Shown here in pieces: positions 46,521-54,821 of a stretch of 64,000 bases of DNA. The DNA is from Paracoccaceae bacterium Fryx2 (GTDB lineage Bacteria; Pseudomonadota; Alphaproteobacteria; Rhodobacterales; Rhodobacteraceae): assembly GCA_032334235.1 (NCBI GenBank), contig JAVSGI010000003.1, positions 1,240,001-1,304,000 of the forward strand. The letters are read 5' to 3'. The notes below the pieces were generated by a model, which saw only the letters and a list, made by a program, of their open reading frames with translations, ran no database searches and was not told where the DNA came from. The position numbers and the translations under genes are program-made. The first letter of the stretch is position 1. The number at the start of each line of letters is the position of its first letter.

Positions 46521-46882
46521 CCGATCTGTCCCTCAACTGCCTGCCTGAAGGCGAAACCCTCGCCGATCTTGCCCGCCGCGAATGCGCCATCGGGTTCGAT
46601 CTGCGCTTTTGTCGCAGCCTTGCCGTGTCCGAACATGACCGCGACACCGTCACCTGCGACCCGTCCGAGGCTGAATTCGCCACGCTTTACACCCTGACCG
46701 ATCTGGGGGAAGCCATCGCCATCCATGATGCGAACCTGACCAGCTCCGGTGCCGACGAGGTCGCCGCCGTCGCCCGTGCGCTATTCGTGGCCATGGTCAA
46801 CGCCCGCCGCGATCCGCCCGACGCCGCCCAGCGCCACGAGGCCGAACAGGCGGCGCTGATCGACCACCACCGGATCGGGTGA
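46517..46882 (+). CDS. Small phage protein, unknown
   Basis: 121 aa; begins MTDLSLNCLPEGETLADLAR and has an acidic C-terminal helix. Overlaps the upstream gene by 4 nt. No motif recognised. A cysteine (CAIGFDLRFCRSL) pair is the only noticeable feature. Confidence 0.6.
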   Translation: MTDLSLNCLPEGETLADLARRECAIGFDLRFCRSLAVSEHDRDTVTCDPSEAEFATLYTLTDLGEAIAIHDANLTSSGADEVAAVARALFVAMVNARRDPPDAAQRHEAEQAALIDHHRIG

Positions 46883-46890
46883 TCCGAAAG

Positions 46891-46947
46891 CAATCATATG
46901 GCTCTGATTTACCTACACTTTCGGGCAGATCAGAGCGAATCTGATTG
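46891..46947. promoter_or_regulatory. Long imperfect inverted repeat in the small-gene cluster
   Basis: The left arm CAATCA-TATG-GCTCTGAT pairs with the right arm ATCAGAGC-GAATC-TGATTG around a 20-bp centre. It lies between the stop at 46882 and the next start at 46985. It could be an operator or a leader hairpin affecting the downstream gene. The two arms match in two blocks of 6 and 8 bp. Confidence 0.4.
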
Positions 46948-46984
46948 CATGTTGACGATGCAACCCGACCAAGGAGCCACCACC

Positions 46985-47212
46985 ATGACCACCCGCCGCG
47001 CCACCAACAACACCAAAGCCCTCGATGCCTTCATGACCACCAAGTCCGAGATCGACGCGATGCTTGAGCGCCTGAAGGCCCTGAGCGACAACCACTTTGC
47101 GACCCATCCCGACGAGATCCACTGGGGGAACGTCGGCACCCTAAACCATTATGCCAGCCTGCTGCGCCGGATCACCGACAGCGCGTTTCGCGAGGGCGAA
47201 CACGCCGAGTGA
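46985..47212 (+). CDS. Small phage protein, unknown
   Basis: 75 aa; starts ATG 46985 with AAGGAG about 9 nt upstream. Helical, with EIDAMLERLKALSDNHFATHPDEIHWGN. The longer frame to 46898 lacks a ribosome site. No family recognised. Confidence 0.65.
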   Translation: MTTRRATNNTKALDAFMTTKSEIDAMLERLKALSDNHFATHPDEIHWGNVGTLNHYASLLRRITDSAFREGEHAE

Positions 47213-47300
47213 GGACACCCTTTCCGGGACACGCCCGCCGCTTGGCGGGCTTGGCCTCATAGAAGGGCAGCGATTGTCGCGCCCCGATAAGGAGACGACG

Positions 47301-47819
47301 ATGACCCAGATCCAGCTGACTGATACCCAATCCATCATCCTTTCAACCGCCTGCGGACGCGCCGACGGGATGGTGTTTCCCATCACGGCCAAGCTGAAGG
47401 GCGGAGCCGTGGGCAATGTGTGCAAGAGCCTCCTGAAACACGCGCTCCTTGAAGAAGTTGCTGCAACCGACCTGAACACGGTCTGGCGGCATGACGAAGA
47501 ACGCGGATCGATCACCCTGCGTGCGACGCCGCTGGCTTATTCGACCCTTGGGATCACCGACGATCCGACACCCGCAAGTTCCACCCAGATCATGACCGAA
47601 CCGCCGCACCGTCGCACCGGCACCAAGCAGGACACCCTGATCGCAATGCTGCGCGCACCTGAGGGAGCCACCATCGAGGATATTGTCGCAGCGACGGGCT
47701 GGCTCAGCCACACCGTGAGGGGATCGATGTCCGGGGCTCTGAAGAAGAAGCTCGGCATGACCATCACCTCAGAAAAGGTGGAAGGTCGAGGACGGGTTTA
47801 CAAGCTTTTGGCTGCGTAA
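47301..47819 (+). CDS. DUF3489 family protein
   Basis: 172 aa. The C-terminal about 70 residues (TKQDTLIAMLRAPEGATIEDIVAATGW then LSHTVRGSMSGALKKKLG) match DUF3489, a winged-helix-like fold probably binding DNA. Start ATG 47301 with AAGGAG 7 nt upstream. It closes the rightward cluster, ending just before a hairpin terminator. Confidence 0.82.
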   Translation: MTQIQLTDTQSIILSTACGRADGMVFPITAKLKGGAVGNVCKSLLKHALLEEVAATDLNTVWRHDEERGSITLRATPLAYSTLGITDDPTPASSTQIMTEPPHRRTGTKQDTLIAMLRAPEGATIEDIVAATGWLSHTVRGSMSGALKKKLGMTITSEKVEGRGRVYKLLAA

Positions 47820-47839
47820 GATCAAACGACCCTAAGCCC

Positions 47840-47865
47840 CGCCGCCCCACTCGGGGGCGGCGTTT
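47840..47865 (+). terminator. Rho-independent-type terminator after the small-gene cluster
   Basis: CGCCGCCCC and GGGGCGGCG form a perfect 9-bp stem with a 5-nt loop, followed by TTTCTTCTT. It lies 21 bp after the DUF3489 stop and before the convergent HNH gene, so it would end the rightward transcript. Confidence 0.78.
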
Positions 47866-47899
47866 CTTCTTGAAATGACGCTGCGGCGTCGATGTTAGT

Positions 47900-48253
47900 C
47901 TATACCCTTGGCACCGACGCCCCAAATTGAGCCGCAAGCCATCGGCCCGCAGCCATGCGCTGCTGCACATGCGCGCGATGCGCTTCGGGCGACAGTGGCC
48001 GTTTGCGCCGGTGGCGCGAGTTGTTGCAGAACAGGCAAGCGGCAACGATGTTGTCAGCGGAGTTCGCCCCTCCCTCGGAACGAGGATGGAGGTGCTCGGC
48101 CGTGCATCGGAGGATTTTCGGCAAACCAGCCGCCCTCCAGGATACCGGCAGACAAGGATCCAAGGCTTCATCCCACATGGGCAGGCTGCAGTAGAAGCAG
48201 AGGCCCCCCTGTGCGACCATTTTCTTACGACGCAGATTCTTCAGTGCTTTCAT
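47900..48253 (-). CDS. HNH endonuclease-like protein
   Basis: 117 aa. Zinc-binding Cys pairs GGLCFYCSLP and ACLFCNNSR flank the HNH core RCTAEHLHPRSEGGANSADN, with its His-Asn-His-type pattern. Phage HNH proteins often assist terminases, but this one is separated from the terminase by the rightward cluster. The ATG at 48253 may not be the original start: the same frame is open upstream to 48411. Confidence 0.8.
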   Translation of the reverse strand: MKALKNLRRKKMVAQGGLCFYCSLPMWDEALDPCLPVSWRAAGLPKILRCTAEHLHPRSEGGANSADNIVAACLFCNNSRHRRKRPLSPEAHRAHVQQRMAAGRWLAAQFGASVPRV

Positions 48254-48453
48254 GGCACGGGTTCTCCATTCGACTTCATGAGAAGCGAATGCGCGGCGTC
48301 CTGGTGGACGCTCCCCGGCAGGAAGCTGCTGCTCGCGCGAGACCCGAGACTTCGTGGTTCCGCATGCCGGACAACGAAACCTGATGGAAGAACCTTCAGA
48401 TCTGACCAGCCTCTGGCTTGATCAAGACGACAAAAATCGTCTTCGTTGAGCAA
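48250..48453 (-). CDS. Doubtful 67-aa ORF upstream of the HNH gene
   Basis: The stop overlaps the HNH start (ATGA). The first about 25 residues (MLNEDDFCRLDQARGWSDL) look protein-like but the rest (GSRASSSFLPGSVHQD) does not. In the HNH frame the same DNA reads RFRCPACGTTKSRVSREQQL, a zinc-ribbon-like start. A frameshift near 48388 would join the first part to the HNH protein. I cannot tell whether this is a real gene. Confidence 0.3.
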   Translation of the reverse strand: MLNEDDFCRLDQARGWSDLKVLPSGFVVRHAEPRSLGSRASSSFLPGSVHQDAAHSLLMKSNGEPVP

Positions 48454-48478
48454 AGACTAGTCAGCGGACCGTCCTGCG

Positions 48479-48688
48479 TCAACGCCATCGTTCGAACAGC
48501 CGCCGCAGGACATAGGACCGGGCTATGCTGACCGAAGTGAAAACCAGCCCCATCTTCAGGTTCTGCGCCAGCGTCGTCTGCAGCCCGAAGACCGGGAAGA
48601 TAAGGATCTGCGTGATGACGGCGACGCCGTAGCCGACGACCACGTTGGCCACAGCTTCAACCAGCGACATGGTGCGCGACTGCTTCAT
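48479..48688 (-). CDS. DUF7220-like phage membrane protein
   Basis: 69 aa. MKQSRTMSLVEAVANVVVGYG followed by VAVITQILIFPVFGL and LGLVFTSVSIARSYVLRRLFE is characteristic of the small two-span DUF7220 family in phages. It follows the C5 methylase gene with short spacing. Role unknown. Confidence 0.78.
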   Translation of the reverse strand: MKQSRTMSLVEAVANVVVGYGVAVITQILIFPVFGLQTTLAQNLKMGLVFTSVSIARSYVLRRLFERWR

Positions 48689-48697
48689 CCCGCCACC

Positions 48698-49879
48698 TCA
48701 TCCATCGGCCAGCAATTCAACTGCCAGAGTTCGGAGCGCATGCGCCGCAACCAGGGGGACCACGCCATTGCCACAGAGGCGAAGCCGGTCCACCCGGTGG
48801 GCCAGCCCATCAGCGCCTCGACGAACAGCGGGTTCAAGGTCCGGCGCACATCGCAGGTATCGCTCCCAGCCACCTTCATCACCAGGACCTGGCGGCCAAG
48901 CAGGCCGTTCACCGGTGTGTTCGCCAATGTCGTCGCCCCGTCCTTGTGATCGCGCGCCGTCGGCGTCATCCACATCCCGGCCGCGTGGGTCAGGTCGGCT
49001 GTCCGCCGGTTGCCCGCACTCGGTTTGCAGCCATCGTTCGCCATCGGCGTCGGCCAATCCCGCGCCATGCGGTCCAGACCCTTTTCGTCCTTCCGCTCGC
49101 CGCCCCGGCTGTGGAAGCTGTCGATCTGCGGCGTCGGCCATAGGGCTGCTGTGGTCGCGAGGTTCATCCCGTGCTGCCCCGCTTCCTGCGACGGAGTCGG
49201 CCTGGTCTGCCGGTTCTCGTTGGCGCTGGCCCTCGGCGTCGGCCAGAGCCGCAGCAGCTCCGTCCGGTTCCCGCCACTGGACCGCGTGCCAGAGCAGGCG
49301 CGCGGGGTCGGCCAGCTCGCAGCCTTCGCGGATGGCAAGGATGAAGAGCCGCTCGCGCTTGTGGGGCGCGCCGACTTCCGCCGCCGTGAAGAGGCCTGCC
49401 GCAAGCTTGTAGCCCATGCCGACCAGTCCGCTGGCGACTTCGGGGAAGCCGAGGCGGAGATGATGGGCGACATTCTCGAGGAACACGAAGGGCGGCTCGA
49501 TCTCACCGATGATGCGGGCGACATGGGGCCAAAGGTGGCGCGGGTCGTCGGCACCCCGGCGTTTGCCCGCGACGGAGAACGGCTGGCACGGATAGCCCGC
49601 AGTGACGATGTCCACTGTGCCGCGCCACGGGCGGCCGTCGAAGGTTGCAACATCGTCCCAGACAACAGCCTGATCCAGGGACGCGTCTTCCATCCGCGCC
49701 ACGAGAGTGGCTGCGGCGTAGGTTTCCCGTTCGACATGGCCCACAGCACGATATCCGGGGATGGCGATGGCAAGCCCAAGGTCGAGCCCGCCAGCGCCGG
49801 AGCAAAGGGAGAGGCCGAAGAGGCATGCGTCTGCGGTTCCGGAAGCGCGTCCGGAGGAAGGTAAAGCCAGGTCATGCAT
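48698..49879 (-). CDS. DNA C5-cytosine methyltransferase (C-terminal frame uncertain)
   Basis: A 393-aa frame containing motif I (LSLCSGAGGLDLGLA), motif IV with the catalytic Cys (AGYPCQPFSVAGKRR), motif VI (FVFLENVAHH), motif VIII (KRERLFILA) and a motif X-like RVDRLRLCGNGVVPL. It would methylate phage DNA and protect it from host enzymes. From about 49,300 down the second frame is equally open (to 48685) and reads as another known C-terminal type (repeated WPTP, LNPLFVEALMGWPTGWTG). It has higher GC in third positions and an ATGA overlap with the next gene. One frame may result from a frameshift. Confidence 0.72.
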   Translation of the reverse strand: MHDLALPSSGRASGTADACLFGLSLCSGAGGLDLGLAIAIPGYRAVGHVERETYAAATLVARMEDASLDQAVVWDDVATFDGRPWRGTVDIVTAGYPCQPFSVAGKRRGADDPRHLWPHVARIIGEIEPPFVFLENVAHHLRLGFPEVASGLVGMGYKLAAGLFTAAEVGAPHKRERLFILAIREGCELADPARLLWHAVQWREPDGAAAALADAEGQRQREPADQADSVAGSGAARDEPRDHSSPMADAADRQLPQPGRRAEGRKGSGPHGAGLADADGERWLQTECGQPADSRPDPRGRDVDDADGARSQGRGDDIGEHTGERPAWPPGPGDEGGWERYLRCAPDLEPAVRRGADGLAHRVDRLRLCGNGVVPLVAAHALRTLAVELLADG

Positions 49880-49880
49880 G

Positions 49881-51224
49881 TCACGCGGCGGCTTCGGGTT
49901 GGGTTTCAGGCGCGGCCGGGGCGTCGTCGCCCAGCCGTTCAGCTTTCACGGCCGCGAAGGTCCGGCCATCGCCGTCGAGGATCGCCTCGCGACCGGTGTC
50001 GGCCTGCCAGCGCTCCACGGCCACATCGATGTACGCCGGGCTGATTTCCATCGCGAAGACGCGGCGGCCATTGGCCTCGCCCGCCATGATCTGCGATCCC
50101 GATCCGCAGAACGGCTCGTAGCAGAGGCCGCCCCGCGCCACATGCTGGCGCATCGGGATCCCGAAGGCGTCCAGCGGCTTCGGCGTCGGATGGTCGGGCC
50201 GCTCGTCCTTGGCAAAGCTGGGCAGTGCCCATGTCGATGGCAGCGTTTCTTCTGCCACCTTCGGCGGCCGGTTCGGTCTCCGCCAGCCCATGAAGCAGGG
50301 CTCGTGCTTCCAGAGGTAATGCGACCGGGTCAGAACCCCGCGGTCCTTCACCCAGATGATCTGCTGGTGCACGAAGGCCCCGGCCTTTTCCCAGCAAGCC
50401 TCCAGCATCGCCTGGCGTCGCGAGGCGTGCCAACAATACCAAGCAGCGTTCTCGGCGATCGCTTCCGCCACAGCGGCTGCGATGAAGCCGTCGTAAAGCT
50501 TGGCCCCCTGCGAACTGTCGTCCCAGGTCGTGCCGTAGGACGCCGACCAGTCCTTGTTCCGCGTCGGATGGTTCGAGCCGTCATAGTCCACAAGATACGG
50601 CGGGTCGGTCGCAAACAGGATCGCCCGTTCGCCGTTCATCAGGCGACGCACATCGGTGGCGCTTGTGCTGTCGCCGCAAAGGAGCCGGTGATCTCCGAGG
50701 ATCCACAGATCGCCGGTGCGCGAGGCCGGATTCCGGGGTGGTTCCGGGATGGTCACCGGTGGCACGGAGCCACCGGCGCCACCTTCTTGCCCGTCCCCCT
50801 CCGGCACGTAGGCCAGCAGCTTGTCCAACTCGCCGTCAGAGAAGCCGACCAGCGACAGGTCGAAATCCTCGGCCAGCAGGTCGTTCAGTTCGGCCGACAG
50901 CAGCGCCTCGTCCCAGGTGCCGAGTTCCGTCAGCTTGTTGTCCGCGATCCGGTAAGCCCGGCGCTGCGCCTCGGTCAGATGCCCCAGCACGATCACTGGG
51001 GCCTCGGTCAGCCCCAGCTGCGTCGCGGCCAGCACCCGACCATGCCCCGCGATCAGCTCGCCGTCTTCGGCCACGAGGCAAGGCACGGTCCACCCGAACT
51101 CGGCCATGCTGGCGGCGATCTTCGCGACCTGATCCGCGCCATGCGCCTTCGCATTGCGGGCGTAGGGCTGCAAGCGCACGAGCGGCCATTGCTCGATACG
51201 CTCCGGGGCGAAGCTGAGGGTCAT
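49881..51224 (-). CDS. ParB-domain/N4-N6 DNA methyltransferase fusion
   Basis: 447 aa. The N-terminal about 110 residues are ParB-like (LQPYARNAKAHGADQVAKIAASM, LIAGHGRVLAATQLG). The rest is a beta-class methyltransferase: catalytic DPPYLVDYDGS, then HPTPKPLDAF, and the SAM site FCGSGSQIMAGEANGR near the end. Such fusions are common phage methylases. Start ATG 51224 chosen; the longer frame to 51269 lacks support. It ends 1 nt before the C5 methylase start. Confidence 0.88.
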   Translation of the reverse strand: MTLSFAPERIEQWPLVRLQPYARNAKAHGADQVAKIAASMAEFGWTVPCLVAEDGELIAGHGRVLAATQLGLTEAPVIVLGHLTEAQRRAYRIADNKLTELGTWDEALLSAELNDLLAEDFDLSLVGFSDGELDKLLAYVPEGDGQEGGAGGSVPPVTIPEPPRNPASRTGDLWILGDHRLLCGDSTSATDVRRLMNGERAILFATDPPYLVDYDGSNHPTRNKDWSASYGTTWDDSSQGAKLYDGFIAAAVAEAIAENAAWYCWHASRRQAMLEACWEKAGAFVHQQIIWVKDRGVLTRSHYLWKHEPCFMGWRRPNRPPKVAEETLPSTWALPSFAKDERPDHPTPKPLDAFGIPMRQHVARGGLCYEPFCGSGSQIMAGEANGRRVFAMEISPAYIDVAVERWQADTGREAILDGDGRTFAAVKAERLGDDAPAAPETQPEAAA

Positions 51225-51693
51225 ATGGGGCGTCCTGTTGAAGGATGGTCTGGCTTCCGGGCTGGACACCGGTTGTGGAATCCATGCCGGATTTCATCGG
51301 CCGCAGGAGTCCAGAGGTATCCACCTCGGAGTCCACCAGCCAAGTGCCTGTTTTATTGCGATATCTCAGCGGTTTTCGGGTGGCTTCCTAAGGGGGTGGC
51401 TTCCCAAAAATCCGGCCCTGTCGCTAGCGATGTGCCGCGCTTCGCCCGCCAGCATACGTTTTCGGCCCGAAAGGAACCGGAAAACAATGGCTTGGCGGAT
51501 CGGGCGGTCAACTGGCACTGGCTGGACCCCGGTTCGGACTCTGGGGTCCACCACGGCATCCATCCCGAGACCGATTGCGCGAGCGGTCTCCCACACGCGC
51601 CTCTCCCGAGTATATCCAATTCATACCCTCGGGAGATGGTTTCTGTCTCAGCGAAAACTGTCCGGCGGACACTTTCCCATGTGGCGCGCAGGG
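51225..51693. other. Non-coding stretch with inverted repeats
   Basis: No convincing gene fills these 469 bp; a 76-aa minus-strand frame at 51366-51596 has no family or ribosome site. Two clear inverted repeats are present: TGGACCCC at 51523-51530 with GGGGTCCA at 51543-51550, and TCTCCCGAG at 51602-51610 with CTCGGGAGA at 51628-51636. Several AGTCCA/ATCCA direct copies lie near 51,280-51,340. It may hold a promoter or regulator site for the methylase genes. Confidence 0.45.
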
Positions 51694-52122
51694 TTACGCG
51701 CCACTGGCCAGTTCGATTACCCGTTGCTTCGACAGGTTGCGGTTGAACCGCCGCTTGTTGAGGGTCAGCGCGATGACGGAAATCCCGAACTGCCAGTGTT
51801 GATGGGCTGCCGAGCGATGCAGACCAACGGCCCAGCAGATTTCCTTCCAGCGTTCGCCATGCGCCTTCATCCAGACGATCTTGCCGTCGACAGGCTCGAG
51901 GCAGGCCGTCCAGGTCAGCGTCTCCTCCATCCGGCTGATCGCCTGTGGTGATGGCAGCACACGCATCGGCTTTGGCTCCTGCCCCACCTTGTCGGCGAAG
52001 CTGTAGACAAACTCTGGCCAAGTGCTGAAGTAGCCCTGCCGCCGGGGTTCAGGCAGGCACTTCAGAACATAGGCGGCTTCAGCCAGCCGTTCCTCGACCA
52101 GCGCGGGGGTCCAGATGGTCAT
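51694..52122 (-). CDS. DUF6362-like phage protein
   Basis: 142 aa. WTPALVEERLAEAAYVLKCLPEPR and GKIVWMKAHGERWKEICWAVGLHRSAAHQHW match the DUF6362 pattern, whose second half resembles a helix-turn-helix. ATG 52122 overlaps the previous stop. Role not known, perhaps regulatory. Confidence 0.78.
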   Translation of the reverse strand: MTIWTPALVEERLAEAAYVLKCLPEPRRQGYFSTWPEFVYSFADKVGQEPKPMRVLPSPQAISRMEETLTWTACLEPVDGKIVWMKAHGERWKEICWAVGLHRSAAHQHWQFGISVIALTLNKRRFNRNLSKQRVIELASGA

Positions 52123-52325
52123 CGTTGCACCTCCCGCCCACTCATGGCCGTGCCGTAGAGTTTCTCGCCAAGCTGACGCACCAACTCCCGCTCTGGCCAG
52201 GTCAGGCGGTGATCGTCGATGGCGACGGCCAGCAAGCCCTGTTCCCGCCAGCCGTCGCGCTTGACCTCGTCGGGATTGCGGCGATGGCCGCCATAACCCT
52301 TCGGCGTGAACCGCATCCCGGTCAT
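52119..52325 (-). CDS. Small phage protein, unknown
   Basis: 68 aa, basic (MRFTPKGYGGHRRNPDEVKRD then LAVAIDDHRLTWPERELVRQLGEKLYG). It is held in place by 4-nt overlaps with both neighbours, which argues for a real gene. No motif recognised. Confidence 0.65.
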   Translation of the reverse strand: MTGMRFTPKGYGGHRRNPDEVKRDGWREQGLLAVAIDDHRLTWPERELVRQLGEKLYGTAMSGREVQR

Positions 52326-52861
52326 TGCGGGCCCCCCTTGGTCTCGAGCGCCCAGAACAGGATCGCGATGGCATCGGCTTCGTTGTCGTCGGCGGGGCTG
52401 AAGCCACGGGCCCGGGCGGCGGCGATCATCGCATCTTTGTCGGCATTGCCCTTGCCGGTGGCGTGGCGCTTGATGGTGCCCACCGGGACGCCCTCGTAAG
52501 GCACGCCGCGCAATTCGGCCCATGCGGTCAATGTGGCCATCAGCCCGCCATAGACGTGGGCAGCGTCAGTGCCGGCATGGCGACGGACCTCCTCAAACCA
52601 GATGGTGGCGATGGGCCCCGACAGACGGTCCAACTCGCCCAGCCAGTTGGTGAACCGCAGGTAGCGCATGCCGCCGCCATCGAACCGACCCGGGCGAAAG
52701 GACACGGTGCCACTGGTGATCAGCCCATCGGCGCCATGCAGCGCCCAGCCAGTGGTGGTGCCGAGATCAAGCGCCAGGATGGTGCGTTGGCCCTGCGCAG
52801 GCAGAATGGGCGTTTTCTCGGTTGCGCCAAGATTGGTGTTGGCGAGAGTCGTATCAGCCAT
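52322..52861 (-). CDS. RuvC-like Holliday junction resolvase
   Basis: 179 aa. An RNase H-fold nuclease with acidic residues in ILALDLGTTTGWAL, IWFEEVRRHAG and the C-terminal DDNEADAIAI, the RuvC pattern. It would resolve branched replication intermediates before packaging. Start ATG 52861; the longer frame to 53275 crosses the repeat region and lacks protein character. Confidence 0.85.
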   Translation of the reverse strand: MADTTLANTNLGATEKTPILPAQGQRTILALDLGTTTGWALHGADGLITSGTVSFRPGRFDGGGMRYLRFTNWLGELDRLSGPIATIWFEEVRRHAGTDAAHVYGGLMATLTAWAELRGVPYEGVPVGTIKRHATGKGNADKDAMIAAARARGFSPADDNEADAIAILFWALETKGGPQ

Positions 52862-52983
52862 GAGTGCTCTCCTCTTGTGGTTGGCTGCTCGGGTGGAAGA
52901 CGACGGCGGTTGATGCTTGCCGGTACCGGCCGCCGTCGTCGGATTGATCTCGGCCCACAACTTCGGCCCGAGAAGATTACCCA

Positions 52984-53030
52984 GGGGTGGGTGGTGGACC
53001 TCCCGCCTTGCGGGGGAGTCCACCCACCCC
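52984..53030. terminator. Long GC-rich hairpin
   Basis: GGGGTGGGTGG-type sequence pairs over about 20 bp with CCACCCACCCC around a CTT loop, followed on the plus strand by TTTA. It is the strongest hairpin in the 410-bp gap between the resolvase and the primase-helicase. A terminator or a structural element of an origin is possible; no long T-run is present. Confidence 0.4.
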
Positions 53031-53048
53031 TTTAGGGGTGCTATTTTC

Positions 53049-53246
53049 GTGTTCTGCGTTCTGGCGTAAGCCATTGAACTTGATGGGAGATTTCCAGAAC
53101 ACAGATGAGTAAATGGCAGTCCGCAATCCGTGTTCTGTGTTCTGGCGTAACTCGTTGATTTTGTTTCGGGAATTCCAGAGCTCAGAACACGGCGACCCAG
53201 AACACGGCCTGTGTTCTGGCCAGAACACGGACGATCCGTGTTCTGG
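53049..53246. repeat. Cluster of CCAGAACAC / GTGTTCTGG repeats
   Basis: Close matches to CCAGAACACGG, in both orientations, lie at 53094-53104, 53183-53192, 53197-53207, 53211-53219, 53220-53230 and 53237-53246. An 18-bp perfect palindrome occupies 53211-53228. Two 21-bp direct copies that each hold two GTTCTG units lie at 53049-53069 and 53130-53150. The cluster is just downstream of the primase-helicase stop. This looks like an iteron set (replication origin) or a multi-site operator. Confidence 0.7.
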
Positions 53247-53271
53247 AAAAGGCTCCTTTCGGGTGCCAAAC

Positions 53272-54726
53272 TCATGCCTCACCCCCGTCCTGATCGACCC
53301 AGACTTCCGGATTCTCGACGGGCAAGAGCGCTCCGGATTGGGGGCACATGAAGTCGGACGGGAGCACCCGAATGAAGGCCGGGCACACCTCGCCGGTCTC
53401 GTCGTCGACCACTTCGCGGTCGGTGCGAAGTCGCATGTCCCTGACGCAGAGATATCCAAACTTCGACCGGTCCCGCTTGAGGCCCAGTTCTCTGATCTGA
53501 TCGCCTCGGACGAACTTCACGTAACCCTTTGTGGCCAGCACATGCAGCCGATCCCGGATGCTGGTCTGGCCTCCGAGACTGCCCTTGTTCTCAAAGCTGG
53601 CCGCGAACTGGCTGAGCGTGAACATCTTCCCCTGTTCAGCCTGCTCACTGATCATGTGGACGATCACACCACCCTTTCGGTCTCGTTCAGCATCATGTTT
53701 TGCCCCCACCTCTGCCCGCACCAACCGCTCGTTCATGGGGTTGATTTCGACCCATTCGCCCTTGACCTTGTCGACGATCTTGGGTGCCAGCGCCGGTCCG
53801 TTGCGCAGCTCGATCTCCAACTTGCGCTGCGGGTTGTCCTCATCTGGGCGATGCAGGATCAGGCCGGAGGTGTAGAAGCCGCGCAGTGCGCTGGCCCCGG
53901 AAAGCGCCAGAAAGGGATCATCCTTCACCTGCAGCTTGCTGAGTTTCTTCGTGTGGTGGACGAGGATGACGCCACAGTCCGGGTTGATGTGATCGCGCAG
54001 GACCTCGACCCGATCTTTCAGGAAGAACATCATCGCGCCGTTGTCGTTTTCGCCGCCACCGTCGGGACCGCCGTCGAAAAGATTGCGGATCGGATCGATG
54101 CAGATGATGTCAACGGGCTCAGAAGGAAACGCGGCCCGGATGGCATGGGCGACGCCCACGCTGCCCTCGACATCAAGCAGCATCTTCAGCTTCGGTGTGG
54201 CGACGAGGTTGTCGCGCGCGGCAGCCAGCAGCTTTGGCGGCAGGGTAATCTGCTGCAGCCGCTCCCGCAGATAATGATACTGGATCTCTGCCTGCAGATA
54301 GAAGATCCGCAGCGGACGGGGCGGCGCGAAGCCAAGGAAGGGCACGCCCGCCGCCATGTGCACCAGCCAGGAGATCAGCAGATCGCTCTTGCCGATCTTG
54401 GGCGCGCCACCCAGCACCAGCATTCCACCCGGGGTCAGCACGCGCGGCGCGATGATGTCGGCAGGCATGGGACTCTGGTCGTCAAGCAACGCCCCAAGCG
54501 TAAATGTGGGCAGTTCGTTTGGCACCGGGGCTGCGCTGTCGAGGCGGATCAGCGGGGGCCCGTGCTTTTCGACATGGATGGCCCAAAGACGTTCGGACTC
54601 GCGCTTGAGCCGCTCCACAGGCCACTGCGGTCGGAGCATCGCCGCGTTGTAGCCGCAGATGCCTTCCCAGCCTTCGTCCTTCGACATCCGGCCTTCGTGG
54701 ACCATGCGGATGAAGTAACCGATGGC
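53272..54726 (-). pseudogene. Primase-helicase, C-terminal fragment (RepA-like ATPase)
   Basis: The C-terminal 484 codons of a phage primase-helicase. A RecA-like AAA_25 ATPase is visible: Walker A GGAPKIGKSDLL, Walker B-like VDIICIDPIRNLFD, then GVILVHHTKKLS. A winged-helix C-terminal part follows. An internal ATG at 54705 could give a 477-aa helicase-only product if expressed. The frame joins that at 57320-58267 once the IS21 element and one GGCCGA copy are removed, giving 800 aa. Confidence 0.85.
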
Positions 54727-54821
54727 GGCCGATGTAGCGCGTCAACCAGCATGTCCGTGACCGTCAACCACGTTGGCCGGTTTTAGGCCGCTGGGTTGGC
54801 GTATCTGGAATTGTTTTTCGC

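Noticed and set aside
48424-48443. AAGACGA...TCGTCTT hairpin as a terminator
   Set aside because: Only 7 bp of stem with a 6-nt loop and no T-run in either direction.
53049-53246. CRISPR-like array in the repeat cluster
   Set aside because: Repeats are about 10 bp, in both orientations and irregularly spaced; no 28-37-bp repeats with uniform spacers and no cas genes.
53113-54786. 557-aa plus-strand frame opposite the primase-helicase
   Set aside because: Shadow of the helicase fragment; begins inside the repeat cluster and ends in the IS.
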